Below, piece after piece: positions 5,149 to 12,046 of a DNA stretch of 12,070 bases. The stretch is from Lachnoclostridium sp. UBA7097 (GTDB lineage Bacteria > Bacillota > Clostridia > Lachnospirales > Lachnospiraceae). The stretch lies in assembly GCA_002499945.1 (NCBI GenBank), contig DKYP01000085.1, positions 1-12,070 of the forward strand. Direction: 5' to 3'. Within the stretch, counting starts at the first letter, position 1. Each line of letters opens with the position of its first letter. The notes under the pieces are model-generated. The model worked only from the letters and a program-made list of their open reading frames with translations. It was not told where the DNA came from and did not search any database. The translations under genes were made by a program, and so were the position numbers.

Positions 5149-7254
5149 TTAATCCCTGACCTTTTTAAATTCTACGTTATATGAATTGCCGGTTGAAACG
5201 CCATTCATAAATACTGTTACCGTTCCATTATTTTCACTCCATCCTGTTACCTCAAACTTCCTTGGGAAGTCATCATAACCTAATTCGCCTTCCCATACTG
5301 TCTTTTTAGTGCCATCCTGTGTAAGTACAAGTGTAACTGTGCCGCTGTCATCTGCAAAATCAAAAGGATTCCCGCTTATTGTCACACTTCCTTTATAAGT
5401 ATATGTCTCTTCCGGGGGTTCTGTAGGTTCTGGTGTTGGTTCTTCTGTATTATCTGGTTCTTCTGTGGCTGTAACTTTTGGCCCCAGGCTTACAGCATAG
5501 TCAATAACTGTACCAACTTCTACTTCTGTATCCCTTGGTACAGACTGGCTTACTACAAAATCTTCAGGATATTTATCAGAATTTATATAGCTTACATTTT
5601 CAGTATTGCCCTTAAGTCCCCTTTCTGCAAGCCTGTTAAGTGCAACAGATACCTTTTTGCCTACAATATTCGGCACTTTTGTCATTTTGCTTTCAGGTCC
5701 TTTGCTTATAAGTATTGTAACAGCTGTACCCTTTTTAACGGCTGAGCCGGCTACAGGTTCTGTACCGCATACCTTGCCAGCTTCTATGGTATCACTGTAA
5801 ACTTCTGTTTTTCCCGAAACCGCAAGTCCTATATCTTCAAGTTCTGTCATTGCAGAGTCTGCTGAGTAATTCTCAAGTTTTGGAATTATTATATCGGCTT
5901 CTTTCTGGCTGTAATAAATTGTTACTATAGTATATTCTTCAACTTCTTCATCTGGCTCCGGGTCCTGCCCTGTAACCATATTGGCTTCTGCTTCTGATTT
6001 AACAGCTTCAAGGCTGTATTTAAGCCTTGCATCCAGAAGCATTTTCTCTGCATCTTCAAGTGAATGGTTCCTGATATCCGGAACTTTTACAAGGCTTGCA
6101 GTTGTATTGTCACTAGAAGGCTCTAAAGAACCTGTAACCTGCGGTTCTGGCGTTTCCTCTGTCTTGCTGGAAGGTTTTCCCCACCATCCGCTTACTTTAC
6201 CAATAATAAGCAGTATTACAACTATAATTATAACTGCTACAACAGCACTGCATACTTTAAGTATTTTTTCAAGCTTCGGGTCTATTACATCTTCATCGGG
6301 CTGTTCTTCCCTTCTGGGGCTTGTGTCAGGCATAACTTTTGTTGCTTCTTTAATATCACCAAGTTCTGAATCTGAAATCATAATGGTTGGTGAAGAATCC
6401 TGGCTGTCCTCTGCCAGCATAACATAGTTGCCATCAGGCTCTGCAAGTGAACGCTTTAAATCTGATATAAGCGCTGCCGCCGACATATAACGCATATCCG
6501 GCTTTTTCTGCATACACTTCTGTACTATCCGGGAAAGGCTGTGTGGTATGCCAGGCTCTGCCTTGTCAAGTGGTACAGCCTCTTCCTGTATATGTGCAAG
6601 CGCCACTGTAACTGTGCTTTCCCCCTCAAATGGGACTTTGCCAGAAAGCATCTCATACATTGTAACGCCAAGGGAATATATATCACTTTTCTCGTCACTG
6701 TAACCGCCTCTTGCCTGTTCAGGGCTTATATAATGTACGGACCCCATTGCATTTGATGTAATTGTATTGGAGGTTGCAGCTTTTGCAATCCCGAAATCTG
6801 TTACTTTTACTTTTCCCTCTTTTGATATAATAATATTCTGCGGTTTTATGTCACGGTGTATAATATGGTTGTCATGTGCCGCTTCCATGCCTTGTGCAAT
6901 CTGTATCCCAATGCCTACGGCTTCTTTTACTTCAAGCTTGCCCTTTTTCTCAATAAATTTCTTAAGGGTAATCCCCTCTACAAGTTCCATTACTATATAA
7001 TGTAATCCATCATCATCCCCTACATCATATACATTTACAATATTAGGGTGTGACAACCCTGCAACGGACTGGGCTTCGCCCCTGAACTTAGTTACAAACT
7101 TGGCATCACTGCTATATTCCTGTTTTAAAATCTTTATAGCAACATATCTGTTTAAACGGTGGCATTTGGCTTTATACACATCTGCCATCCCACCAGAACC
7201 GGCCTTATCAATAATTTCATACCGGTCACTTATCATCATCCCAGGACTAACCAT
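5149..7254 (-). CDS. prkC: PASTA-domain Ser/Thr protein kinase
   Basis: Membrane kinase of the PrkC/PknB/Stk1 family that senses muropeptides or lipid II and controls growth, division or germination. In a 701-residue protein, the N-terminal Hanks kinase domain (about 8-270) has the loop GSGGMADVY, catalytic Lys41, HRDIKPQN with Asp135, DFG at 153-155 and a GSVHYISPEQ activation segment. A Ser/Thr-rich juxtamembrane linker follows, then one membrane helix (about 334-352) and three PASTA repeats (about 390-451, 455-520, 525-593). A Pro/Glu/Thr-rich spacer then leads to an extra 80-residue beta-rich domain at the C-terminus, so the kinase is inside and the PASTA part outside. The ATG at 7254 is chosen for its GGAGG 5 nt upstream; an ATG four codons earlier lacks one. 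It follows the phosphatase gene by 46 bp. Confidence 0.96.
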   Translation of the reverse strand: MVSPGMMISDRYEIIDKAGSGGMADVYKAKCHRLNRYVAIKILKQEYSSDAKFVTKFRGEAQSVAGLSHPNIVNVYDVGDDDGLHYIVMELVEGITLKKFIEKKGKLEVKEAVGIGIQIAQGMEAAHDNHIIHRDIKPQNIIISKEGKVKVTDFGIAKAATSNTITSNAMGSVHYISPEQARGGYSDEKSDIYSLGVTMYEMLSGKVPFEGESTVTVALAHIQEEAVPLDKAEPGIPHSLSRIVQKCMQKKPDMRYMSAAALISDLKRSLAEPDGNYVMLAEDSQDSSPTIMISDSELGDIKEATKVMPDTSPRREEQPDEDVIDPKLEKILKVCSAVVAVIIIVVILLIIGKVSGWWGKPSSKTEETPEPQVTGSLEPSSDNTTASLVKVPDIRNHSLEDAEKMLLDARLKYSLEAVKSEAEANMVTGQDPEPDEEVEEYTIVTIYYSQKEADIIIPKLENYSADSAMTELEDIGLAVSGKTEVYSDTIEAGKVCGTEPVAGSAVKKGTAVTILISKGPESKMTKVPNIVGKKVSVALNRLAERGLKGNTENVSYINSDKYPEDFVVSQSVPRDTEVEVGTVIDYAVSLGPKVTATEEPDNTEEPTPEPTEPPEETYTYKGSVTISGNPFDFADDSGTVTLVLTQDGTKKTVWEGELGYDDFPRKFEVTGWSENNGTVTVFMNGVSTGNSYNVEFKKVRD

Positions 7255-7259
7255 TACAT

Positions 7260-7264
7260 CCTCC
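7260..7264 (-). promoter_or_regulatory. Ribosome binding site that fixes the prkC start
   Basis: GGAGG with a 5-nt spacer to the ATG at 7254. This site overlaps the alternative ATG at 7266-7264, which has no good site of its own, so the shorter protein (701 residues) is preferred. Confidence 0.75.
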
Positions 7265-7300
7265 ATTCTGCCATTATGGCATTATTTAGTGTAACATTAT

Positions 7301-8023
7301 TTAATCTATTTCTGCAAGAATAACGGTAATATTATCATACCCCCCGTTTTCATTTGCTTTTGCCACAAGTGAACTAACAGCTTTTTCAATAGAGCTGCTG
7401 TGCTTCACAATATATTCAATATCATCATCTTCTATCATATTAGTAAGCCCGTCTGTACACATAAGTACAATATCTGATGTTTCTACTGATATTTCAAAAT
7501 AATCCGCCCTTACTTCTTCTTCTATCCCAAGCGCCCTTGTTATAATGTTTTTCTGCGGGTGGATTCTTGCTTCGCTTTCTGTTATATTTCCATTTTTTAC
7601 CATTTCTTCCACAAGTGAATGGTCGCTTGTAATCTGTTTTATCCCGTCACTTATTAAGTATAAACGTGAATCGCCTATATTGGCTATATATAAAGTATGT
7701 TCCTGGAGTGTACATGCCACTATGGTAGTACCCATGCCCTTATACTGTGGATTTTCCATTGCCTCTTTGTAGACAGCACTGTTTGCTTCCATAACTGCCT
7801 CATTTAATACTGTAACAGGTGTGTTGTGCTTGTTTTCTGATATTGATTTTACCATGTTTTCCACACAAAGTTTCGAGGCATGGTCTCCAGCCTTATGGCC
7901 TCCCATTCCGTCCGCAACTATTAACAGGTTCTGGAAACTACCAGCCGGACCGTCACTACAATAGAAATAATCCTGGTTTACCTGGCGTTTTCTTCCAACG
8001 TCACTTTTCGCATATGCTTTCAT
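7301..8023 (-). CDS. stp: PP2C-family Ser/Thr protein phosphatase, partner of PrkC
   Basis: Mn/Mg-dependent cytosolic phosphatase (Stp/PrpC) that removes phosphates placed by the PASTA kinase encoded next. The 240-residue length is normal. PP2C metal-site motifs are complete: GRKRQVNQDYF (10-20) with Asp18, VADGMGGHKAG (36-46) with Asp38-Gly39, NIGDSRLYL (115-123), TSDHSL (132-137), MCTDGLTN (188-195) with Asp191, and GGYDNITVI (227-235) with Asp230. The ATG at 8023 is chosen because GGAGG (8032-8036) lies 8 nt upstream and the protein then starts like the family. The frame is open 16 codons further, but that stretch is rlmN coding sequence. It overlaps the rlmN 3' end by 23 bp. The order rlmN-stp-prkC-rsgA-rpe is conserved in many Firmicutes. 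Confidence 0.96.
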   Translation of the reverse strand: MKAYAKSDVGRKRQVNQDYFYCSDGPAGSFQNLLIVADGMGGHKAGDHASKLCVENMVKSISENKHNTPVTVLNEAVMEANSAVYKEAMENPQYKGMGTTIVACTLQEHTLYIANIGDSRLYLISDGIKQITSDHSLVEEMVKNGNITESEARIHPQKNIITRALGIEEEVRADYFEISVETSDIVLMCTDGLTNMIEDDDIEYIVKHSSSIEKAVSSLVAKANENGGYDNITVILAEID

Positions 8024-9074
8024 GTAGTTTCCCTCCTTTGTCCTTATTACGTAACTGGCCACAGGCAGCATCTATGTCACTGCCCATCTCTCTTCTAATA
8101 GTAACATTTATATGTTTTTTTTCAAGCATTAATTTAAACTGCTGTATCCCGCACTTGTCTGGCCTGCTTCCCATGCGTCCCTTTACAGGATTAAGTGGTA
8201 TAAGGTTTACATGGCAGTTTAACCCTTTTAAAAGGGATGCAAGCTTTATGGCATTTTCTTCCCCGTCATTTATGCCCTCCATTATGCTGTATTCAAATGT
8301 TATCCTCCTGCCAGTCTTTTCTATATAATACCTGCATGCATCTATTATACCAGATATCTGGTATTTCATGGCAACAGGCATTATCTTCTGCCTTAAACTG
8401 TCAGACGGGGCATGGAGTGATACCGCAACTGTTATAGCAAGCCCTTCATCTGCAAGCTTTATAAGGTTTTCCACAAGCCCGCATGTTGAAAGCGTTATAT
8501 TTCTCTGGCTTATATTAATCCCGTTGCTATCAGAAAGCATCTTTATAAACCGGAGGACATTATCATAATTATCAAGCGGCTCGCCAATTCCCATAAGTAT
8601 AACATTAGAAACCCTTTCCCCTGTGGCACGCTGTATGCAATAGACCTGTCCAAGCATTTCAGACGGTGCCAGGTTTCTTATTAAGCCCCCAACAGTTGAC
8701 GCACAGAAACGGCATCCCATGCGGCATCCTGCCTGTGTGGAAATGCACACACTGTTGCCATGCCTGTATTTCATAAGCACACTCTCAACCTTATTACCAT
8801 CAGGAAGCTCCATTAAAAACTTTGTTGTGCCATCTTTTGACACCTGCTTCCCTGCAATACGTACACTTTCTATAAAACACTCATTGCAAAGCCTTTCACG
8901 CAGGTTTTTTGGGATATTAGACATTTCATCAAATGACTGTACAAGTTTTTTATGTATCCATTCATAAAGCTGTACGGCACGGAAAGCCTTTTCCCCTGTG
9001 CTTATAATATATTCCTTTAATTCATCCAGGTTAAAACTTGTTATATCTTTTTTAACCAAAAGTTTCTCTGCCAA
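8001..9074 (-). CDS. rlmN: Dual-specificity 23S rRNA/tRNA adenine-C2 methyltransferase
   Basis: Radical-SAM enzyme that methylates C2 of A2503 in 23S rRNA and of A37 in some tRNAs (E. coli numbering). The 357-residue length is typical. The iron-sulphur motif CRMGCRFC gives Cys117, Cys121 and Cys124. GEPLDNY and the SAM-binding segment NITLSTCG follow, and CGQLR near residue 338 holds the catalytic Cys that forms the RNA cross-link in this mechanism. A short Lys-rich tail of about 16 residues follows CGQLR and overlaps the phosphatase start. The start is a TTG one base after the rsmB stop, preceded by GGTGG; another TTG five codons in is possible and no ATG is near. Resistance methylase Cfr is a relative, but the whole sequence and context fit RlmN. 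Confidence 0.96.
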   Translation of the reverse strand: MAEKLLVKKDITSFNLDELKEYIISTGEKAFRAVQLYEWIHKKLVQSFDEMSNIPKNLRERLCNECFIESVRIAGKQVSKDGTTKFLMELPDGNKVESVLMKYRHGNSVCISTQAGCRMGCRFCASTVGGLIRNLAPSEMLGQVYCIQRATGERVSNVILMGIGEPLDNYDNVLRFIKMLSDSNGINISQRNITLSTCGLVENLIKLADEGLAITVAVSLHAPSDSLRQKIMPVAMKYQISGIIDACRYYIEKTGRRITFEYSIMEGINDGEENAIKLASLLKGLNCHVNLIPLNPVKGRMGSRPDKCGIQQFKLMLEKKHINVTIRREMGSDIDAACGQLRNKDKGGKLHESICEK

Positions 9075-9075
9075 T

Positions 9076-10452
9076 TTACCACCGTCCTGTTTTTCTTATA
9101 AATGAAGCCACAAAAAAGCCATCTGTGCCTGCCATATGCGGCAGCACCTGTATATAGCCGTTATGCCCTGTCATGCCTTTAAGGCACTCTGGAAGCACTT
9201 CTTCTATGTCCTCACTTTCAAATGGGAGGTTATCACATATCCATCTGTAATTTCCAGTATTCTCTTCATGTGTTACCGTACATGTGCTGTATACAAGCCT
9301 TCCGCCAGGTTTTACATACCTTGCTGCATTTTCAAGGATTTCCCTTTGTAATATAGCAAGTTCCTTTATATCTGAAGGCTTTGTCTTGTATTTTATATCA
9401 CACTTCCTGCCAGAAACACCAAGTCCCGAACATGGGAGGTCTGCAATAACAACATCTGCCATCCCTTCCCATTCTTTTCTGTATACACGTGCATCATTTT
9501 CATATACATCTATATTCGTAAAGCCAGTCCTTTTTATGTTATCATATAACAGCTTCGTCTTATTAGAAGAGATATCACACGAAACCACCCTGCCAGTGTC
9601 ATTTAAAAGGTCTGCCACGTGAAGCGTCTTGCCACCTGGCGCTGCACACAGGTCAATAACTGTATTGCCTGGCTTTATACGTGCAATGGCAGCAGGAAGC
9701 ATTGAACTTTCATCCTGTACCTGCACAAGCCCTTCCTTAAATGCCCTTAAATAAGAAAGGCTCCCAAACCCTTTTATCCTTAATGCATATTTAAAAAAAC
9801 TTCCTTCTTTTATATTTATACCTGCACTGTCTGCCTTAAGCAGTCCTGTTATTCCAGATACATCTGATTTGGAAAGGTTACATCTCAATGTAACAAACTT
9901 CTCCCCATTTATAAATGTATCTAATATTTTCTCTGTTATTTCTTCACCATACAAACAGCAGAGCTTCTCCACAATCCATTCCGGCATGGAATATTTTATG
10001 GAAGCATATGGTATAAAACCATCCCTGCGCAAAGGATACCTTATACTATCCTTTCCACGTATAATACTCCTTAACACACCGTTCACAAAGCCCCTTAGCC
10101 CCTTAAAACCACGTGAAACCGCAAGCTTTACAGCCTCATTGCATACAGCGCTTTCTGGTACCTGTTCCATATAAAACAGCTGGTACACTGACATGCGCAG
10201 TATATTTCTTATGGCAGGTTTCATTTTAATAGTTTTAATACTTGCAAAACAGTTAATTATATAATCAAGGGTTAGTACCCGCTCAGCCGTGCCGGTGCAA
10301 AGCCTTGAAAGAAAAGCCCTGTCCCTTTTATCTGGAATAACACCACTGTCTAAAACGCTATGGAGCGCTTTATCTGAATATGCCCCGTTTTCCATAACTT
10401 CCATAAGGATATCCAGGGCATATGCACGTATATTTCCACTGTCCTTATTCAA
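9076..10452 (-). CDS. rsmB: 16S rRNA (cytosine967-C5)-methyltransferase
   Basis: SAM-dependent m5C methyltransferase acting on 16S rRNA during 30S assembly. The 458-residue protein has the N-terminal NusB-like RNA-binding domain (about 1-140) typical of RsmB, then the catalytic Rossmann domain. Visible are the SAM loop DLCAAPGGKT (267-276), DLPCSGLG (338-345) with Cys341, and YSTCTVTHEEN (388-398) with Cys391, which in this family forms the covalent link to cytosine. The start is TTG at 10452, six bases after a GGGAG site; it overlaps the fmt stop by 8 bp, so translation is likely coupled. The NusB-like part distinguishes it from RsmF-type enzymes. Confidence 0.96.
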   Translation of the reverse strand: MNKDSGNIRAYALDILMEVMENGAYSDKALHSVLDSGVIPDKRDRAFLSRLCTGTAERVLTLDYIINCFASIKTIKMKPAIRNILRMSVYQLFYMEQVPESAVCNEAVKLAVSRGFKGLRGFVNGVLRSIIRGKDSIRYPLRRDGFIPYASIKYSMPEWIVEKLCCLYGEEITEKILDTFINGEKFVTLRCNLSKSDVSGITGLLKADSAGINIKEGSFFKYALRIKGFGSLSYLRAFKEGLVQVQDESSMLPAAIARIKPGNTVIDLCAAPGGKTLHVADLLNDTGRVVSCDISSNKTKLLYDNIKRTGFTNIDVYENDARVYRKEWEGMADVVIADLPCSGLGVSGRKCDIKYKTKPSDIKELAILQREILENAARYVKPGGRLVYSTCTVTHEENTGNYRWICDNLPFESEDIEEVLPECLKGMTGHNGYIQVLPHMAGTDGFFVASFIRKTGRW

Positions 10453-11422
10453 ACTTTTCTCCCTTTTCTATCTTATATCCTCTTAAAAATGCCCCTGTAT
10501 CCATTCTTTTCTTTCCTTCTGGCTGCAATGAAGTAACCGCCAGATACCCATTTCCTGTCTTTACAATTATATCATTTTTATTTACAGAGGCAACAGTACC
10601 AGCAGAAATTTCTTCATTTATATCTACTCCATTTTCTGCTGCACCCTCTTTGGAAATAACAGACGCCTTCCATATCTTAAGGGTCTTTCCATGGATACGG
10701 GTAAAAGTGCCAGGCCATGGGTCTAAGCCCCTTATAAGCCTTTCTATATCCTCTGCTGGTGCATTAAAATCTATATGCCCCATCTCTTTCTTAAGCATTT
10801 TGGCATACGTATGCTGGCTGCCATCCTGCCGGACCGGTTTTAAAGTGCCATTTTCTGCCATATCAAGGACATCAAGCACCATAGGGCCGCCAAAACCTGC
10901 AAGCCTTTCAAAAAGGCTTCCGCCAGTTTCATCCGGGCTTAAGATATATTTCCTTACAAGAAGCATATCACCTGTATCAAGCCCTTCATCCATCTGCATA
11001 ATGGTAACACCACTTTCCTTCTCACCATTAATAACAGCCCATTGTATAGGTGCTGCACCACGTAGTTTTGGAAGAAGTGAAGCATGTACATTAATACAGC
11101 CATACTTTGGTATACAGAGCACCTCTGGCGGGAGTATCTGCCCAAATGCAACAACTATGGCGACATCAGGGTTAATGCTTTTTAATTCATCAATAAACCA
11201 CTGTTCCCTTGCCTTTGCAGGCTGCAATATCTTAATATTCCTGCCAGAACCCTCCATAAACTTAATGGCGGCTTCCTTCACAGGCGGCGGGGAAGTCTTC
11301 CCGCTCCTGCCCTTCGGCTTATCTGGCTGTGTAACAACAGCAATGATTTCATGCCTGCTTGCAGCAAGGCAGTTAAAAGTATCCACCGCAAAATCCGGGG
11401 TACCCATAAAAACAATCCTCAT
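10445..11422 (-). CDS. fmt: Methionyl-tRNA formyltransferase
   Basis: Formylates initiator Met-tRNA with 10-formyl-tetrahydrofolate, needed for normal bacterial translation initiation. The 325-residue length is usual. The start MRIVFMGTPDFAV is characteristic. The catalytic region is NVHASLLPKLRGAAPIQWA (111-129) with Asn111 and His113, followed by GLDTGDM with Asp149; HTYAKMLKKE marks the linker to the C-terminal OB-like tRNA-binding domain (about 208-325). The ATG at 11422 is chosen for AAGGAGGG six bases upstream. A TTG-initiated extension of 15 codons to 11467 would run into repeat A and is rejected. In many Firmicutes def lies upstream; here the upstream 650 bp hold only repeats, and def may be beyond the window. 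It is the first gene of the visible operon. Confidence 0.97.
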   Translation of the reverse strand: MRIVFMGTPDFAVDTFNCLAASRHEIIAVVTQPDKPKGRSGKTSPPPVKEAAIKFMEGSGRNIKILQPAKAREQWFIDELKSINPDVAIVVAFGQILPPEVLCIPKYGCINVHASLLPKLRGAAPIQWAVINGEKESGVTIMQMDEGLDTGDMLLVRKYILSPDETGGSLFERLAGFGGPMVLDVLDMAENGTLKPVRQDGSQHTYAKMLKKEMGHIDFNAPAEDIERLIRGLDPWPGTFTRIHGKTLKIWKASVISKEGAAENGVDINEEISAGTVASVNKNDIIVKTGNGYLAVTSLQPEGKKRMDTGAFLRGYKIEKGEKFE

Positions 11423-11427
11423 AAATT

Positions 11428-11435
11428 CCCTCCTT
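11428..11435 (-). promoter_or_regulatory. Ribosome binding site of fmt
   Basis: AAGGAGGG on the minus strand, about 5-6 nt before the ATG at 11422. The 3' (left) end of the truncated repeat A copy is only 16 bp further upstream. Confidence 0.75.
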
Positions 11436-11451
11436 ATAATGCCAGTTTTGT

Positions 11452-11504
11452 GGGCTGGCAATTCCAAAGTGTCCCATGCATGGCACGCTTCGGCTTGTAT
11501 GCAA
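11452..11504 (+). repeat. Repeat A, truncated copy 3 next to fmt
   Basis: Starts GGGCTGGCAATTCCAAAGTG exactly like the left end of the full copies, then follows them with substitutions and a gap up to about 11504. It keeps GGCACGCTTC, CGGCTTG and the GCAA end of the core. The apical hairpin and right arm are missing. It contains a 10-bp perfect palindrome, CCATGCATGG. It has the same orientation as full copy 2 and begins 92 bp from it. Its left end lies 29 bp from the fmt ATG, so any transcript entering fmt from upstream carries it. Confidence 0.8.
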
Positions 11505-11543
11505 TATCATTAAATTAAAAGGAGTGTAAATTAAAATATCACA

Positions 11544-11691
11544 GGGCTGGCAATTCCAAAGTGTTCCATGGACAGGCACGTTCCCACTTGGACGTCGCAC
11601 GCAATGGATGCATAAAGCCCTAAAATACAGGGCTTAAGCACCAGCGGCTCCGTACAGCCGTCCATTGGAAGCACATTTGGAATTTGCCAGC
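11544..11691 (+). repeat. Repeat A, full copy 2 (148-bp imperfect palindrome)
   Basis: The arms 11546-11577 and 11657-11691 pair almost throughout: GCTGGCAA, TTCCAAA, GTG, TTCCA, TGGAC and GGC on the left match their complements on the right, separated only by single-base bulges. Inside, TGGATGC (11605-11611) pairs with GCACCA (11638-11643) with one bulged A. The apical hairpin has arms AAGCCCT (11615-11621) and AGGGCTT (11629-11635) with a 7-nt loop. Compared with copy 1, the first 37 bases and the inner CTTGGACGTCGCACGCAA are identical while stem bases vary in compensating pairs. It is oriented opposite to the operon. No target-site duplication is evident and there is no coding content. Confidence 0.9.
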
Positions 11692-11772
11692 TAATCTGCT
11701 CTTTGGCAGTTAAACCCCTTAATTAAATGACATTGTGCACAAGCGTTTTATTTTAGCTTGCTGCTTTGCCAG

Positions 11773-11901
11773 GTGACACCTTGGAATTACCAGGACAAAT
11801 GCATAATGGACAATTTGTAAACAAACTGATTTTATAAGCATTTATTTACCAATATGTTTGTCCGCATAACTATTTTGTATACATTTGAACGCTGGTGTCA
11901 C
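11773..11901. repeat. Palindrome B, long nested inverted repeat related to family A ends
   Basis: Nested inverted repeats occur in consistent order: GTGACACC (11773-11780) with GGTGTCAC (11894-11901); CCAG (11790-11793) with CTGG (11892-11895, overlapping the previous arm); CAAATG (11796-11801) with CATTTG (11882-11887); GGACAA (11808-11813) with TTGTCC (11858-11863). Together they would form a long imperfect hairpin of about 129 bp. The flanks carry TTGGAATTACCAGG on the left and TTTGAAATTTGCCAGG on the right, similar to the TTGGAATTTGCCAGC end of repeat A. No second full copy is in the window. Confidence 0.6.
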
Positions 11902-11929
11902 TTTGAAATTTGCCAGGCAATATACACCC

Positions 11930-11996
11930 GCTAAATGCATTTCATTTCAGGTAAATCCAGGACAGAATGGATGTTGGCACTCAAATGTCATTTAGC
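11930..11996. repeat. Inverted repeat C
   Basis: GCTAAATG (11930-11937) and CATTTAGC (11989-11996) form a perfect 8-bp pair, extended by ATTT/AAAT across small bulges, enclosing about 50 nt. It follows palindrome B by 28 bp. CTAGGAATTTT just after it resembles a degenerate CTGGCAATTCC. Likely a decayed member of the same palindrome collection. Confidence 0.5.
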
Positions 11997-12046
11997 TAGG
12001 AATTTTAAAAAGAAACGCTTTTACAACTTGCCAAAATGTATGCCAC

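Larger units (their letters stand above)
11692..12046. other. Gene-free stretch upstream of the fmt operon, rich in palindromes
   Basis: No plausible coding sequence, tRNA or terminator was seen on either strand. It holds palindromes B and C (listed separately), a 10-bp perfect palindrome TTGTGCACAA at 11733-11742, and a small CAAGC/GCTTG hairpin at 11740-11760. No convincing sigma-A promoter for fmt was found here. A poor candidate closer to fmt (TTTACA at 11525-11530 and GATATT at 11503-11508, minus strand, 16-nt spacer) is too weak to call. The true promoter may lie beyond the window. Confidence 0.6.

Noticed and set aside
7269..7281. Short palindrome TGCCATTATGGCA between stp and prkC
   Set aside because: The 6-bp arms with a 1-nt centre are too tight for an RNA hairpin, and it occurs once. 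It could be an operator but nothing else supports that.
7819..8328. Plus-strand open frame of 169 codons, and similar frames at 5981-6427 and 2408-2791
   Set aside because: They are antisense to stp/rlmN, prkC and the PilZ gene. Their translations have no domain character and arise from the low stop-codon density opposite these genes.
8001..9074. Cfr-type antibiotic resistance methylase instead of RlmN
   Set aside because: The length, N-terminal region and conserved housekeeping gene order fit RlmN; nothing suggests a transferred resistance gene.
10422..11513. Plus-strand open frame of 363 codons
   Set aside because: It is antisense to fmt, has a low-complexity Ser/Pro/Ile-rich translation with no recognisable domain, lacks a good ribosome binding site and runs through repeat A.
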